Source: Lepidodermella squamata (lineage: Eukaryota; Gastrotricha). From it: a DNA stretch of 64,000 bases. Location of the stretch: contig JBLDXI010000013.1 of assembly GCA_047495785.1 (NCBI GenBank), positions 2,728,001 through 2,792,000 on the forward strand. The letters run 5' to 3'. Positions 1-12,300 of the stretch are shown here, one piece after another (positions within the stretch are counted from its first letter, which is position 1; the number at the start of each line of letters is the position of its first letter). Below the pieces are notes generated by a model. That model did no database searches. It saw only the letters and a program-made list of their open reading frames with translations, and was not told the DNA's origin. A program made the position numbers and the translations under genes.

Positions 1-547
1 CATTTTAAAATTCAAGCGTCATTCATATTTCCAGTAGATCATAAAATCATAAGGTGGCGATGTTCCATGTAGCAAGTAAATTCTTTATAACTCTTTAAAG
101 CTAGAACATGGCGAATAAGGGCTCGAGATTTCGCATGCATCATACCGGCAACATTAAAAGTCGTCGCCACTCTTAGAACCTGAGAGCTGAGAGCTAAGAG
201 CAACAGAACCTCGAAATTCAAAATAAGTAACTAATAAATGACAGCTAACTATGCCAAAATTGGAATGTTTTACTATTGAGTAATTATACGGTGACTTCAC
301 AGGCGGACTTAAAGCCTGGGCTTCTGCTTCTGGATAAATCAATAAAAACTGAAAAAAACCCGAAGAGCTTCATTTTACCTCCAAATTAATAATTATTAAT
401 CTTTTGTATTTTTGATTAATGCAACATTTTGTCCGATATTAAACGCGTCGATAATTTAATTTTATAATTGAAATAATAACGCTAACAGGAGGAAGCTCGC
501 CGTTCGAGAGTCGAAATCACGGAGTCGATAATTACGGTCGAAGACCC
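1..547. other. Gene-free flank
   Basis: I see no supportable exon in this AT-rich stretch. Short open frames on both strands lack family resemblance and splice-linked partners. Confidence 0.5.
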
Positions 548-724
548 CCCAAGGAAAAAAGTTAGGATAGATCGACAGTCGATGTAGATGTCATTTAGAT
601 GTGATCTTTTTTGATGCGAGGATGCATCTTAGATGTAACTTACATGAATCGTGGATGATCGTTAAGCTTCATGTACAATTCATCCGAGCATCATCTTAAC
701 ATGAAGCCATGATGATACATGGCC

Positions 725-903
725 TTATCTACATGATATCTACACGACAAGTAGATGGGATCTACATGACAAGTAGATGGGATCTACACGACATCTACAT
801 GACAAGTAGATGGGATCTACATGAAATCTATATGACAAGTAGATGCGATCTACATGACATGTAGATCTCATCTACATGGCATCTACATTTCATGTAGATG
901 TGC
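725..903. repeat. 22/33-bp tandem repeats of a palindromic ACATGTAGAT word
   Basis: The array repeats units close to GATCTACATGACAAGTAGAT plus two bases. Unit lengths are mostly 22 or 33 bp, which suggests an 11-bp building block. Each unit holds both CATCTACATG-like and CAAGTAGATG-like halves, so it is partly self-complementary and could form hairpins. It lies inside the candidate foldback element. Confidence 0.7.
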
Positions 904-1009
904 ACTACATAATTTGACAAAATCATGTCATCAAGATGTCGTATCGATAAACACCTTAAGATTATGGGTAATTTTCAGTCGACATGACTTCTAACCCATT
1001 GAACTCTTA

Positions 1010-1042
1010 ATTAGTATTATTAGTATTATTATTAGTATTAAA
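1010..1042. repeat. Simple repeat (ATTATTAGT)n
   Basis: A short AT-rich run of TATTAGTATTATTAGTATTA type, a minor microsatellite in the middle of the candidate mobile element. Confidence 0.7.
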
Positions 1043-1511
1043 TTGAAATAATTTCACGAGAAGCCTTGGGGCGACCCTTTAGGCTCTGGGTTACAATGGC
1101 GCTCCCCTCAGCTCGCGAAGGCAGAGAGTGAACGCTTAGGTTAAACTCACCCACGCCCAGTCTCGTCAAAAACCGTCTGAATATGAATTAATTGGAAAAA
1201 ACTTTGGGTTGACCACCTCTTTGAGTGAGAATTGAAACAACAGCTAAATTGATTTGCATATGCACAATTTTGAAAATAATCAAATAAATTGCTGTAGACT
1301 TGGTTGCATCTAAGACACATCTATACATCATGTACAATTCATCCTTCATGATTCCTAAATGATGGAGTTGACATGTAAGATGCATCTTGTACCCATCTAG
1401 AACACTTGTTTGACATGCATCTTACATGTGTCTTACATGCAGCCGACATGTGACGGTCTCATATAGATGACATCTACATCAGGCCAGGACGATCCCTTTT
1501 TTTTCCTTGGG

Positions 1512-2140
1512 CCTTCTCGCTTCTCGCCTGCGTGTCGCACTTGTCGAAGCCAGCGGCCCACGATATATGTGTTATGTGTTTAGGGTTTGCTCTTTCTGCA
1601 TAATAATGATCTTTTGACTAAAGAGCTGCCGGTCACTTCTTACTTATTAGCTTCTTAGATGTTGCCCCACGCCGGCTGAATTTTGTCTGTTTTTTGTCTG
1701 CGCAAGGCTGTCTCAGAAAATTGAAAAGAAACCTTGGAGAACTAGAGAAAATCAAGTCATGAGACGAGAATATTATTGATTGATCATAAAGCGAGCCGAG
1801 AGAAGCGAGCTTTAGCTGACGCTACTTTTTTTTATTTTACAGCAGTAATGACCTTCAAATGTGCTGTATTTAAGTATGTCGAGATCTGTACTTGCCAGGA
1901 GGCGAAAATCCGGAAAATACATAAGGGTTGCATCAGTCCGTTACCGTCAAAGATGACGTGGCGCCGGTCCCAAGTTGTAATTCGATGACGGAGCCTCAAA
2001 TCTCTATGATCCTTGGTCTGGATGGACCGCCGATCATATTTTTAGTGTCTCCGTTTTATAAATTATTACTTATGTGTTATTGGCTTTCACATAGACGTTT
2101 ATTGCTTCTTTTTCGCTGAATTGCACAAACTTATACCAAA
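1512..2140. other. Upstream region of the phosphatase gene
   Basis: I see no coding exon here. The phosphatase start codon at 2141 is preceded by CAAACTTATACCAAA, so the promoter and 5' UTR of that gene probably lie in this segment. Confidence 0.4.
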
Positions 2141-3222
2141 ATGGGTAAAGGCATGAGCAAGGTTCTTGACAACTTGTACGTCGTAAGTTTTAAATTATCT
2201 ATAATATGTTAGCTGAATATCCGGCGAGGCAATTGTCTTCTTAGGGAAGTTTCGCGGATTCCAACGACAAAGAAACTTTGGACAAAAACAACATCAGTCA
2301 TATTGTCACTGCGATGGAGTCAGGGAAGCGGAATTTTGAGGTGGGTCACCAATAGTTTATAATTTGGTATACTGAAAGTAATATTCTATTAGGATAAAAC
2401 TTATCTAGTCATTGAGATAGCTGACACATATTCAGAGAATATTTCTCGTCATTTTGCGACTGCAATTGAGTTCATTCACGAACAAAGACTGCAAGGAAGA
2501 GGCGTTCTCGTCCACTGGTAAGTATGCGTGATTTGACGTTATAGTTATTACAACAGTTTTAACAATCGAACAGTATGGCAGGTGCTTCACGGAGTGTTAC
2601 TCTAGTCGTCGCTTATTTGGCTACTATAACGGAATTACCATGGCGCGATTGCCTAAACGCCGTCAGGACTGTTCGCCGGCAAGCTAATCCGAATTTGGGC
2701 TTTCAGCAACAGTTAGTGCATTTCTTACTTTTTACGGATTTCTTGCATTAATTGCTTTCTTCAAACAGATTGGATCTCTATGAAAAAGAAACCATTACAC
2801 AGGTAGGTAGAATTTTATCAAATTTTTATCGCATCTTACATCGATTTTACTAGATACGCCAACGCTTGTTCCAACGGTTTGAGAACTATCATTTCGCGTC
2901 GGAAGATGAAAAAGCCATTCGCGAGTTGGTGTCAGCTTTTGAATTAGAATCAGCGGCTCCCAAACGCGTGAATACGTTTTATGACGATCTGCCCCCCTCG
3001 CTCAGTGTTTCTCACTTGGGCATGTCCCCGGAGGAAAATGCAAAGAATGGTCGAGATGGCATAACAAATGTAACCGTCTCACCCGGAGGTTCAGCAGTCG
3101 GCTTTACCATCCCGGGCAATCGAGTCGGAAAACGATATCCTCCGTGGATGCAACAAAGTGACAGCGTTAGTGAAAATAAGAGCGGCCAGGCTGTCTCTGA
3201 AACCACCAAGGAAGAACATTAG
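2141..3222 (+). CDS. DUSP22: Dual-specificity phosphatase of the DUSP22/DUSP15 type
   Basis: The enzyme should dephosphorylate Tyr and Ser/Thr on signalling proteins at membranes. Six exons join in frame: 2141-2182, 2245-2340, 2393-2517, 2574-2711, 2769-2802 and 2854-3222, giving 267 residues. The protein starts MGKGMSK, an N-myristoylation consensus like human DUSP22. The active-site loop is HCMAGASRS with Cys88, and the general acid is Asp57 in IADTY, the same numbers as in human DUSP22. The C-terminal tail past residue 150 is longer than in the human protein and not conserved; it is Ser/Pro-rich. Introns are 50-62 nt apart from one slightly longer. DUSP15 is the closest alternative, and one invertebrate gene may correspond to both. 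Confidence 0.93.
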
Positions 3223-3734
3223 TTTCGATGCGTTGTTGACCACATTCGTGTCAATTTTTTACTCTCTGCACAGAAGTTGCACGTTTTGATAAGTTTTTGC
3301 AAACTAAAATTTCATTATGCTTATGATTGGAAGGGTAGAAACCGGTGGTTTCTAGTTCGTTGCTGCAATGTCATTTCAAAAGTCTGTGCTGACTTTAGTG
3401 ATAGTCATACCTTCTAACAAAAAAGCATGCTACAATTTGCGATGATTCAAGGGTTGTTTTACGTATGCTGATGACGAGGCTGTGTTTTCTCATTTTGCTA
3501 CCCCGGCATGATATGAGTGCTCATTCAACAGATGGTTATTACTTTTATCAAATTTTTCGGGCTGCTCGGAAATATTTATTTTGGGTAGCTTCTGTTAATA
3601 GCAGAAAAATATGTCTTGCCCAGTAAAAAGCGCCTTATGGTCAATTGCGATAATTATTATTGCACAGTACTTATCAGCGCAAACTTCGATCATATTCTTG
3701 TGAAACGAACGATAGAATTATTTGGTGAAAGTTC

Positions 3735-3740
3735 AATAAA
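3735..3740 (+). terminator. Poly(A) signal AATAAA of the phosphatase gene
   Basis: AATAAA lies about 510 nt after the phosphatase stop codon and just before the converging membrane-protein genes begin. Confidence 0.45.
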
Positions 3741-3869
3741 ACAGATGCCAAATTTTCCTCTGATTTTTTGTTTTTATTGGTAAAAATTTGTCGTGCTGAT
3801 TGTTAAACAGATGCAAGCATCAAATCGCCATCGTTCATTAAATTTTGATATTACATGAATCATTCGTAG

Positions 3870-4574
3870 CTACTGGCGGAACTTCCTGTAGGCAATGAAA
3901 GCTCCGAAACCGTAAAGAGCAGCTGTAAATAATCCAAACACCTGTGAATGGAAAATCGATATTATGACGAATTATCAAGGAATGCGAAATACTCACACCC
4001 GCCGCGATGTATCCATCGCAATTTGGGAAAGAAGCGAACTCAACGATGATCGCGATGACATACAGGCTGGCCCATATGCAATTGTGGATCAATTCCTATA
4101 TGCATTACAGTCAATTATATTATGCTGTTGGCAAATTTCGGTTAAGGTATCTACCGTCAAAACCCAGTTGATAACTTTGATGACGTTGTTAATGTTGAGG
4201 GCGTAAATGACGAAGAGGATGAGACTGTTGAGCCAGGCGGACGCGCTAACGAACAGAAACCAGCTTTGCGCTTCGTTGTTGTAACACCTGAAATAATTGT
4301 AGTCGGTGGCTGCACACGCCATGCTTATGATTCCGAAAAGCTAAAGGTAATTGGAAATGAGTTAGTTTCGTCCTATCAATGATACCAAACGGCTAACAAT
4401 TGTGACTCCTTTCAAAACACCTCCGTCGGATGGAGGTAGGGTTTTCAACCATCCCATATTCGGCGCTACACGTTCAGGCCCGCCGGCGGCTGTCACTGTG
4501 GGTGGATTTTCTTGAGAGTAAGGTCCAGCTTGGCCTCCAGCCTCCGCCCCAGGTCCATCCAAATGAGACATCAT
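3870..4574 (-). CDS. MARVEL-like four-helix membrane protein, copy A
   Basis: Exons 4574-4386, 4340-4155, 4095-3997 and 3941-3870 join in phase 0 to give about 182 residues. A Pro/Gly-rich cytosolic N-terminus is followed by four hydrophobic segments (from about residues 54, 80, 130 and 160) and a short basic tail ending YRKFRQ. This is the CMTM/MAL-type MARVEL layout: short loops, both ends cytosolic. Such proteins sort membrane cargo or join lipid microdomains. The join IAAG|VFG before helix 4 is shared with copies C and D, and copy B has the same residues uninterrupted. The family is inferred from topology and hydrophobic pattern; no enzyme motif is visible. Confidence 0.75.
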
Positions 4575-4743
4575 TTTTGGTTAGTAATTTTACAACTTGA
4601 TTTTTAATTTAATTCAAGCAATTATTAAAGAATCAGTAACAAAAATATGCTGTTGACTGTGTGGGTAAAAGTGAGAAAAAACGGGTAAATTGCACGGCCT
4701 AAACATGACTGCTATAAGTGAAATCAAGTGTCGCAGCCTGAAT

Positions 4744-5432
4744 TTAGACTGAACTTTCAGGGTAAGATCTTGGCGCAGCAGGGGATGATCTTTCTTCAAG
4801 AACTAGCTCGCGATATCGCACGGCAGCCAGGTAGGAATTATAGCCGTACAAAATCAGCTCAATTAGGCCGAAAACACCAGCAGCAACATACACGCCGAAC
4901 TCATGCCCCATGGCGATTTCGACAATCGAAGCAATTAGGTAGAAGAAGGTCCAAGTGCTGTTGTGAACCAACTCGATCAAAGCCCAAATCTTAGGTCGTC
5001 GATAATATGAATTGGCGTTGCAGTAGAAAATCAGAAACAGCGCAGACGTTAGAATGAATGCTGAGATCGAGACAAACATGAAAAAGTGGCGATATGCGGC
5101 CCATGTCGTCGTTTGATAATGATACTGAAATGTTCCAGAAGCACCGGTTATCTCGGTCACAACGATGGCGCCACAGATGAGAGCGATCAAGCCAAAACCC
5201 TGAAAATAGGTGATCTTATAGAAGTTGCACGTTAATTAATACTGCCATGACTTACAATTTGCAGCACTTTCAAGATTCCCCATTGAGTTTTGAGCCACAA
5301 GTTATTAGGGCCAAGACACGGCTTCTCCTCATCTTGCTGGCTATTGGCTGGTGAAGCGTTGGTTTCGACTCGATTGGGCGAAATTATTGTGACGGCATTG
5401 TGGGTTTGATTTTGAGGTTCGGGTGGCATCAT
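4744..5432 (-). CDS. MARVEL-like four-helix membrane protein, copy B
   Basis: Two exons, 5432-5256 and 5199-4744, join in phase 0 to give 210 residues. The first exon encodes a polar N-terminus and the beginning of helix 1 (GILKVLQIV). The second starts GFGLIALICG and holds the rest in one piece. The VYVAAGVFGLIEL motif before helix 4 matches the splice-site motif of copies A, C and D, so this copy has lost, or never gained, those introns. The tail carries several Arg and Ser residues. A CMTM/MAL-like role in membrane trafficking is inferred from topology only. Confidence 0.75.
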
Positions 5433-6098
5433 GGTTATTTATTGAGATTCAAGAAGCGCGATGCGCGATGCGATAAATATTGCACAGGTAGATTGAAATC
5501 GCGGGGCATGAGCGCGTGTAAATATATAAGCGACACCTATGACTCATTGCGGCTGCGCCACCTCATGTCGAAAAAATTCGCTCCTATTATTATGTTTACC
5601 TACGACACACGACTCAGCTACTGTTTAGGTATGCGCACTAATATAAAAAAAGGCTCTAGAGGGTTTTCTTCAGTGAAATTATACAAGCAGTAGGAAATCG
5701 AGCTGCTGTTCTTAGGAAATATATAAATTGCGAGACCACTCGTTAAACAGTTGAATTTATATAGGCATGGGCCGCGGAGTGAACAGGGTGTATCTTTACG
5801 GTTAGTCATGACGAATATGTCAGACAAAATTTGAAATAGAAACATTTACAACAATGATTTTGTGGCCAGCACGCCCTTCCGAATTAGTGCTGCGATAACG
5901 CAATACCGGCGAACAGCGGTCAGTGATAAAAAGGTTGCTGATAAAAATACCCGCATTTTTATTCTTTTGATTTTATCAACGCCGGGTACAAACACAGCGG
6001 TGATGATTCCGCGCAAACTGTGTAAATAAATTTTGCAAAATATTAAAAATATTAATATCTCATAGAAATAGAGCTCCAGAAATGAATCGCACCAATGG
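5433..6098. other. Spacer between MARVEL-like copies B and C
   Basis: AT-rich, with no supportable exon. It presumably holds the promoter of copy B and the 3' UTR of copy C. Confidence 0.4.
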
Positions 6099-6922
6099 TC
6101 AGTGATGATGTCCAGATCTAATTTTGACGAATGCTAAAAATGCCGAAATACCGTAAAGAACTGCCTCGAAAGCTCCGAAAACCTTTTAGTAGAAATCACA
6201 ATAAACTGACAACAATATTTAAGTACTCCGGCGACTTACCCCAGCAGCAATATGATTTTCTACTTTACCAGCCTAAATATTATCGTAAAATAGCGATAGC
6301 GTCATAATTTGCAATTTTAGTTTTACCATGACGAGGATAACAATAAACGCGACCGTGTACGAGAACTGGCAGAACATATTTAAAATAAGGTCCTGTACAA
6401 CAAATGAATAGAAGATTATTTCGACTCCATATAAAGTAGCCAACATACCAAAATTGCCCATGGCCAGTTTTCCATGACATGGTTGAAATTCGAGATGTGA
6501 GCGCAAAACCACAGAACAGAGATTATCAAAACAATACTTGTAAGTCCGAGAAAGAACTTTGCGTACGGTGGTTGGTAGAAATTAGGAGTCGCTGCGCAAA
6601 TAATGCTGATTATGCCAAAAAGCTGGGCAAAACATCGATCAAGTTCATTAAATCTTAATCGATTCAGTTAACTTACAATTTGAAATATGACTAATACACC
6701 CATTCGAGTGCCGAACCAGTCCTGCCGTAGCATGAGAGCAGCCGGCAAAGAAGAAGCACTGATGACTGTTGGAGACGCGCTGCTCGGTCTTCCTTGCTCG
6801 TAAATAGTCGACTCGAGCTCAATTGGACTAATGATAGCCGTCGTAGAAAGAACGGAAGGGGTGTTGGTGATGGGCACATGGCGGAAATCCGAACTATAGC
6901 CCAAACTCATTCTAAGACACAA
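6099..6922 (-). CDS. MARVEL-like four-helix membrane protein, copy C
   Basis: Five exons join in phase 0: 6922-6677, 6622-6449, 6392-6327, 6272-6240 and 6182-6099. Together they give about 200 residues. The order is a polar N-terminus, helix 1 (LVIFQIV then LFGIISIICA), helices 2 and 3, an 11-residue mini-exon ending NHIAAG, and helix 4 starting VFGAFEAVLYG. The last two splice positions match copies A and D, with one extra intron before the mini-exon. The true start could be the second Met (6910). Family assignment rests on topology and on similarity to its neighbours. Confidence 0.72.
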
Positions 6923-7906
6923 GAAATTAGTGTAAAATATTATAGGATATTATAAGTGAACTAGCTGAATATTGAACTTAGTTAACTTTTATACTAGATA
7001 GCGCATTTTAATATTTAGCTGTGCATGTATAACATTTTTTGCGATTCATCGAAATAACTGATGGCACCAGACTTAATGGCACGCTGTTCCCAATATCCCG
7101 TAATTTTATAATGCTTTCATTAGGGCAAACAAGGCTTAGCAGCCTTATTATGAAATACATCAAGCGTAGTTTACCTAACCTACCTGCATAGCGGGTTAGC
7201 TGGGTTATTTTTTGGCTAGACTATAACGCCTCACTGCAATATGCGACGGCCGCGTGTCCTACCACTAGGATGGTATTAAGCATGCATTTGTTTCTTGCCA
7301 CGTTGTACGCAATGCTTACATGAAAGCGCCCAATTGTTTACGATTGCACTGGCATTACAATATAATATTTGAATAATAGTAAGTACCAGCGTTTTTCGGC
7401 AGTCCTTATTAGACAGCGTGTCGCCAGCAAATACAAGTGCTGCGCGAGTTTTGTTGACTAAAAGCCGATAGGTCGTAAAGCTATAATAACACAAAACTTG
7501 AAGAGCAGTAATAATAAACCTGCCGCACCTTTTCCTATACAAATCAATTCTGCCGCGATGATTCATCTGCTTACATTTCCCGTTGAAAAATTCAGAAAAT
7601 TATCAGTCCAAATTTTATTTTGTCTCATTTGCAAACAACAGCAACGCATAAGCAACATTTTGCAATATGATTTTTGCAGATAAAATGCGGGTGCGCGTGA
7701 CACCAATTTTTGCACAAATACTAGTAGTATTTTAGTAGTAAAAAGTAAGTTAATTATGCGCATCGAGTTAAAATAGATGGTTTCATGCAATAAATATTAC
7801 ATATCGTGAGAATTTCGCTTTAGATCTGTTAAACCAATATATGCCGGGTGGTCCGTAAGCTAATACAACCGATCAAACTCGAGATTCGATGTCACAAAAG
7901 AAATAT
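6923..7906. other. AT-rich spacer upstream of copy C
   Basis: No convincing gene. A minus-strand frame near 7566-7276 is hydrophobic but has no recognisable family or splice partners. Confidence 0.35.
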
Positions 7907-8420
7907 TCACAACACTTGGAATATGGAATAAAACGCTAAATATGATGGACAACCTTGAGATTTTGCTATTACTTTCAAAAAATAATAATTATTCCATGCG
8001 AAAATAACTAGAAACATGAATGTGATAATCAATGAAGACATAAATTGGAGAACAGTCACTTTTTTGGCATAGGTTGAATTTATCGAGCAGCGGGTGCCGT
8101 GTTTTACAAATTTCATCAAAATATAGTAAAAATACGTGGCCTCTTGTAATTATCATCACAAAAATTAAGGTGCGAGAAACAATTTCTTACAAGGCGTTAT
8201 ATCAATCTAAAAAATACGCAACAGGCATCACAGCAGGTATCAGATTAGGAATATTCAACCATAAACAAGGTCCCTTAAACTTACGAAGAAGATTACGAAA
8301 CATATATTGCGTTTTACACATCAATACATATTTTTCTGAGATTTTTTTGTTAAATTTTTCAGCAGTTGAACAAGGTAAGAAAAGAATAGGAATAGCTTTT
8401 CCGAGTGAAATATAGTTCAC
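7907..8420 (-). pseudogene. Possible decayed MARVEL-like copy
   Basis: Between copies C and D, minus-strand frames at 8420-8202 and 8119-7907 encode hydrophobic stretches whose spacing resembles helices 1-3 of the neighbours. An example is YAKKVTVLQFMSSLIITFMF against YAKFFLGLTSIVLIISVLWF in copy C. I could not find an IAAG|VFG terminal exon or a clean set of splice sites. A relic of the tandem array is the simplest reading, but chance AT-rich hydrophobic frames remain possible. Confidence 0.25.
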
Positions 8421-8569
8421 AACGCAACAGCAAAAGTTTCGATAGATGCGAAAGGCAAGTTTCCTTCACGGTTATCGACAACAAAGTGGAAAAAACACAC
8501 AGCAAGCAATGGTACGTAATGGTGGCCGAATGCAATACAAGTATGGAATATGCGTTGATATATCAGCTG

Positions 8570-9147
8570 TTACGCGCGCATTTTTTGGAAGGTGAAAAAT
8601 CCCGAAAGGCCGTAACAAATCGTCAGCAATATTCCAAACACCTAAATAAATAGAAAACTTATGAAAAAACGTCCAGTCTTCAAATCGACGACTCACCCCA
8701 GCAGCGATATACGGTTGGCTCCCATTCGCCAACGCCAAAATCACGATAAAGGCGATAACGTAGAGGACAACAACAACTGCGTTGTAGATGAGATGCTGAA
8801 AATTAACATGTAAAATTTCTCAAATTTTGAAATTGTTTAAAATCGCGTACTATCATCAGCCAAGGCACGTTCGGCCGCGCTTCAGGAACGTTGATGAAGT
8901 AAAGGATGAACCAGGTGATAGTTGTCAGCCATGAGACTATCGCCACGAATAAAAACCAGCCGCCGTGAGAAGTAGTACCTTGAGCTCCGCAAGCGATAGC
9001 AATCACGCCAAACACGATCTCGATGATCAACAGAAGGGCGGTGGGTGTCACCAGCCAAGGCACCTGGACACCCAAAGCGCCGTTCCCTGAGGCTGCCACC
9101 ACAGTTGGTGGCTGTTGTTGCCTGTTAGGATCTTGCGGGTAGGACAT
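8570..9147 (-). CDS. MARVEL-like four-helix membrane protein, copy D
   Basis: Three exons, 9147-8851, 8795-8697 and 8641-8570, join in phase 0 to give 155 residues. The Gln/Pro-rich N-terminus is followed by helix 1 (LLLIIEIVFGVIAIACG), helix 2 after SHGGW, helix 3 encoded by a 99-nt exon, and helix 4 after the IAAG|VFG join. The 99-nt exon has exactly the same length as its equivalent in copy A. This is the shortest and tidiest member of the array and the best guide to the family's basic structure. Confidence 0.78.
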
Positions 9148-9334
9148 AGTGCTTTTTCAAATGTAAAACAGCGACTAAAAATGAATATGTCATTAATAAT
9201 GAAAAGGCTATTTATTGCGCACCGAAAAATTTGATTTTTCATACTGTGGAAAAACGGCAACATAAAAAAGACAATAAGGATGTAATATCGGGGAGGCACA
9301 TTCAATATATTACAGTTTTATAGTAATTGATTTT

Positions 9335-12300
9335 TTACGATAACTCAAAACCGGCTTTACTAGTGATGGCATAACGCAATTTCTCCTTCAAAATCGACCG
9401 TTTCGGGTAATTAGGCAATTTCAACAGGTTGAAGCAGGTCGAAGCAGTCGGTAGCCGGATAACCGACTTATTACGGCCGATATGCAGGAAGCCCTTGATA
9501 ACACTACCCACTGTATCGCCCGTATCTTGGTCATCAGCAACTTCGACGCATCTGATAGAAAACGGAGGGTCAAGAGCGGAAAATCCGAGCAGTGGCGGTT
9601 TGCTGCAAGACGTCACGAATTTCAGGAAAAGTTTTCGCTCGTTCGGTGAGAAATCGTTCTCAACGATATCCCACAGCCAGCGAATAACTTGATGCTGGTC
9701 ATGAAATCCGCCGTAATAAATCACATTTCGCCGCAAATCGGCCACATCGATATCAGACGCGTCGCCACTTATCAACATTTGCAGTTCGGATACGTCGAAC
9801 ATGTGAAGCCACTCCTGCCGGATGACCTGGCGAAATCCGCGAAGAAAAGCTGCGGTTTGCTCGCGAATCATTGTAAACATTTGATAATTAGCCAACATAT
9901 GGATGTAAACGATACGATTTTCATTTGTCACCCGAATCGCCGAGCCGCCCGGGACGAGTTCGAACGTAACCGTTCGTCCCAGCATTGATTTATCGAAGGA
10001 GAAGGTCAACTCTAGGTCGGAAACATCGCCATCGTAGTGCTTCACGCAGGTCAAACTGCGGTATAGTTGTTCATCAAACGACGGCAAGTCGTCGAAAAAC
10101 GAAAACGAGGCCGATGAACTGTGCCGGTGGCCGAGTAGTTGACTGAGAAAGAACGGGGCGAATGGCACATCGACCAAAATACGCTCATACAACGCCTTCG
10201 CCAGTACTTTGCCCACAAATTCGAATAATTGCAAGTGGTTCGGTACGATTTGAGACGCGTAACTCGGGTACAATTTGTTATCAGCAGTGCTGGCGAAGAG
10301 ACCGACAGTCGGGTCGAAAATTCGTCGTGTCAGTTCCTCGATAAACTCCTTGAAAACGCCGTCCTGATCAATACCAGCTTCAGGTAGATTCTGCTCATTT
10401 ACGAATCGAACCCGAATGATCCGTTTCAAGACAATGCCAGGTAATTCCGCGAGTTGATTGAAGCCATCTTCGACGATTCGATTGCGTCGGACTGTGATGA
10501 GGTGAGCAGGGGGTGAGGGTGGTAGGATGCCTTCATCGTCGGACATGTCACGGCGGAGAAGGCCGAGCGCACTGCGTTCCTTGTCAACGAAAGACCGGAA
10601 CAGCTGGACGCGGTCGGTGAAAGGCACGACGTGTGGAATGAAGTGCAGAACGGCAATAGCATTTTTCTTCTCCTTTTCGATATCGCACAGCAGTTGCGGC
10701 AGTTTTACATCCTTCAGCAACCAAAAGTCTTTTGGAGCGAAAGTTCTTCTCGTGTCGCGATCTCGTATAACACTAGAAAAAATTAGAAACACGTACATTC
10801 ATTCATCATTCATAAAGCATGAGTCATGTCATGTGGTGCTCGCAATGCATGAAAAGGCAAATAGAAAAAAACTGGGTTCAAAAATGGGCGGAATTTTCTC
10901 TTCAAACGCGTGATTCATCGAAATCTACGGCAAGTGTCTCAAACAAGAGGGCAGTATTTGTTTTCCTTTTTTCGCCTGTGACCCTATTTTGCTCGGAATT
11001 CAAAACTGACTGGTTGAAAATAAAATAATAATTTGCAAAAATTGATCTTGGAAAATTATTACGCTGGATAAAATCAGATCTTAAATGCAAGTATTCCAGA
11101 CAATTTTAGGTACCCCAGCAAACAAAATTTAGAAAATCTTATGCCTGGAACCTCAATAAAAATGCCTATAATTTTAATTTAATGCTTAGCGAGCGAAATT
11201 CCAATTCCAAAAATGTGCTTGTTATTATAATTCCAAATATACAGCCTAGTAGGAAGACTAATAAATGAGCTCACCTGAGCATAGTAAGCATTGATTTGAA
11301 GACAGTAGCCAACGGATGGGATGGATTCGACGGGTCCAGCAGTTGATCGGCAAGGCAGCGGTATAAAAGTCGGTTCATAAGCATGCCCATTTTGCACAAA
11401 TTGTCAAGACTTAGGACTTTCTGATCTTCGTAAAGCTCCTTTTCGTCCAATATCACTATATAATTTGCTGTCGATTCGCAAAACAACGCAAGAAGGTCGA
11501 TGGCAGTTGTCGTAGAATTCAACGCGTCAATATTCGGATTGTTTTTTAAACTCTCCAAATTTCTCAAATGCTCGAGAAAAACTTTATAACCACAATCTGA
11601 GCCAAGCTCGCAGATCATCGCCCAGATGTTAGGAATGAAAAGATCTTGATAGCTTAGAGCCGCAAGAATTTCGGTTTTTATTTGAGGGAAAACTAAAACG
11701 GCAAGTTGGTAAACTGAACAAGCGAATGACGCCTGAACGGCAACCGGGTCGGCAAAATCCACTGCTCCATTTTCCCCTTTACCACCGAGATTTATTTTTG
11801 ACCATGCGAAAAATCTTTTCAACGTCATTTTCTTCTTTTCAGATTTCCCATGGCTCGACGACGAATGAGAATCGGGTGAAGACAGCTGCTTATTACGATT
11901 GAGATCTAACAAATCACCTAACAAGGCTCGGACAAGCCTAACGCTCCATAAATGCCTCATTTGCATGAGAACAAAAGAAACGCAGTCGATTTTGCAAGAA
12001 ACTCGACTTGAAACCAGGCCAAATAACGGATGCCACTCACGATGCGTGTTTTTCTTACTGTTTTCATGCAGTAATTTCTCCAAATGCGACAACAAATTGA
12101 ATAATTGCGTCAAAAAAGTGAGCGGTTGCTCAGCGATGAGCTTCAAATGAATCGAATTAAGGTGGATGTAATTGCCGATTATGTACAAACACCGTTCGGC
12201 CGTCAGTGATTTCAAATCAGGATGTAAGAATCCGTCTTTGTTGAATAAATTCACGAATGTATAAAAAATCCCATCGTCCTGCAAAATCGCTAATGAAGAG

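Larger units (their letters stand above)
548..1511. mobile_element. Candidate foldback/MITE-like element with 13-bp terminal inverted repeats
   Basis: Positions 548-560 read CCCAAGGAAAAAA and positions 1499-1511 are its exact reverse complement, giving perfect 13-bp terminal inverted repeats about 960 bp apart. The interior has no transposase-like frame. It is filled with short ACATGTAGAT-like palindromic words in two blocks (about 600-905 and 1285-1480), one of them a regular tandem array. A non-autonomous terminal-inverted-repeat element would look like this. I could not find a clear target-site duplication, so the boundaries are inferred from the inverted repeats alone. Confidence 0.5.

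Noticed and set aside
725-903. CRISPR array
   Set aside because: Units are contiguous and near-identical with no unique spacers, and the window is clearly animal DNA.
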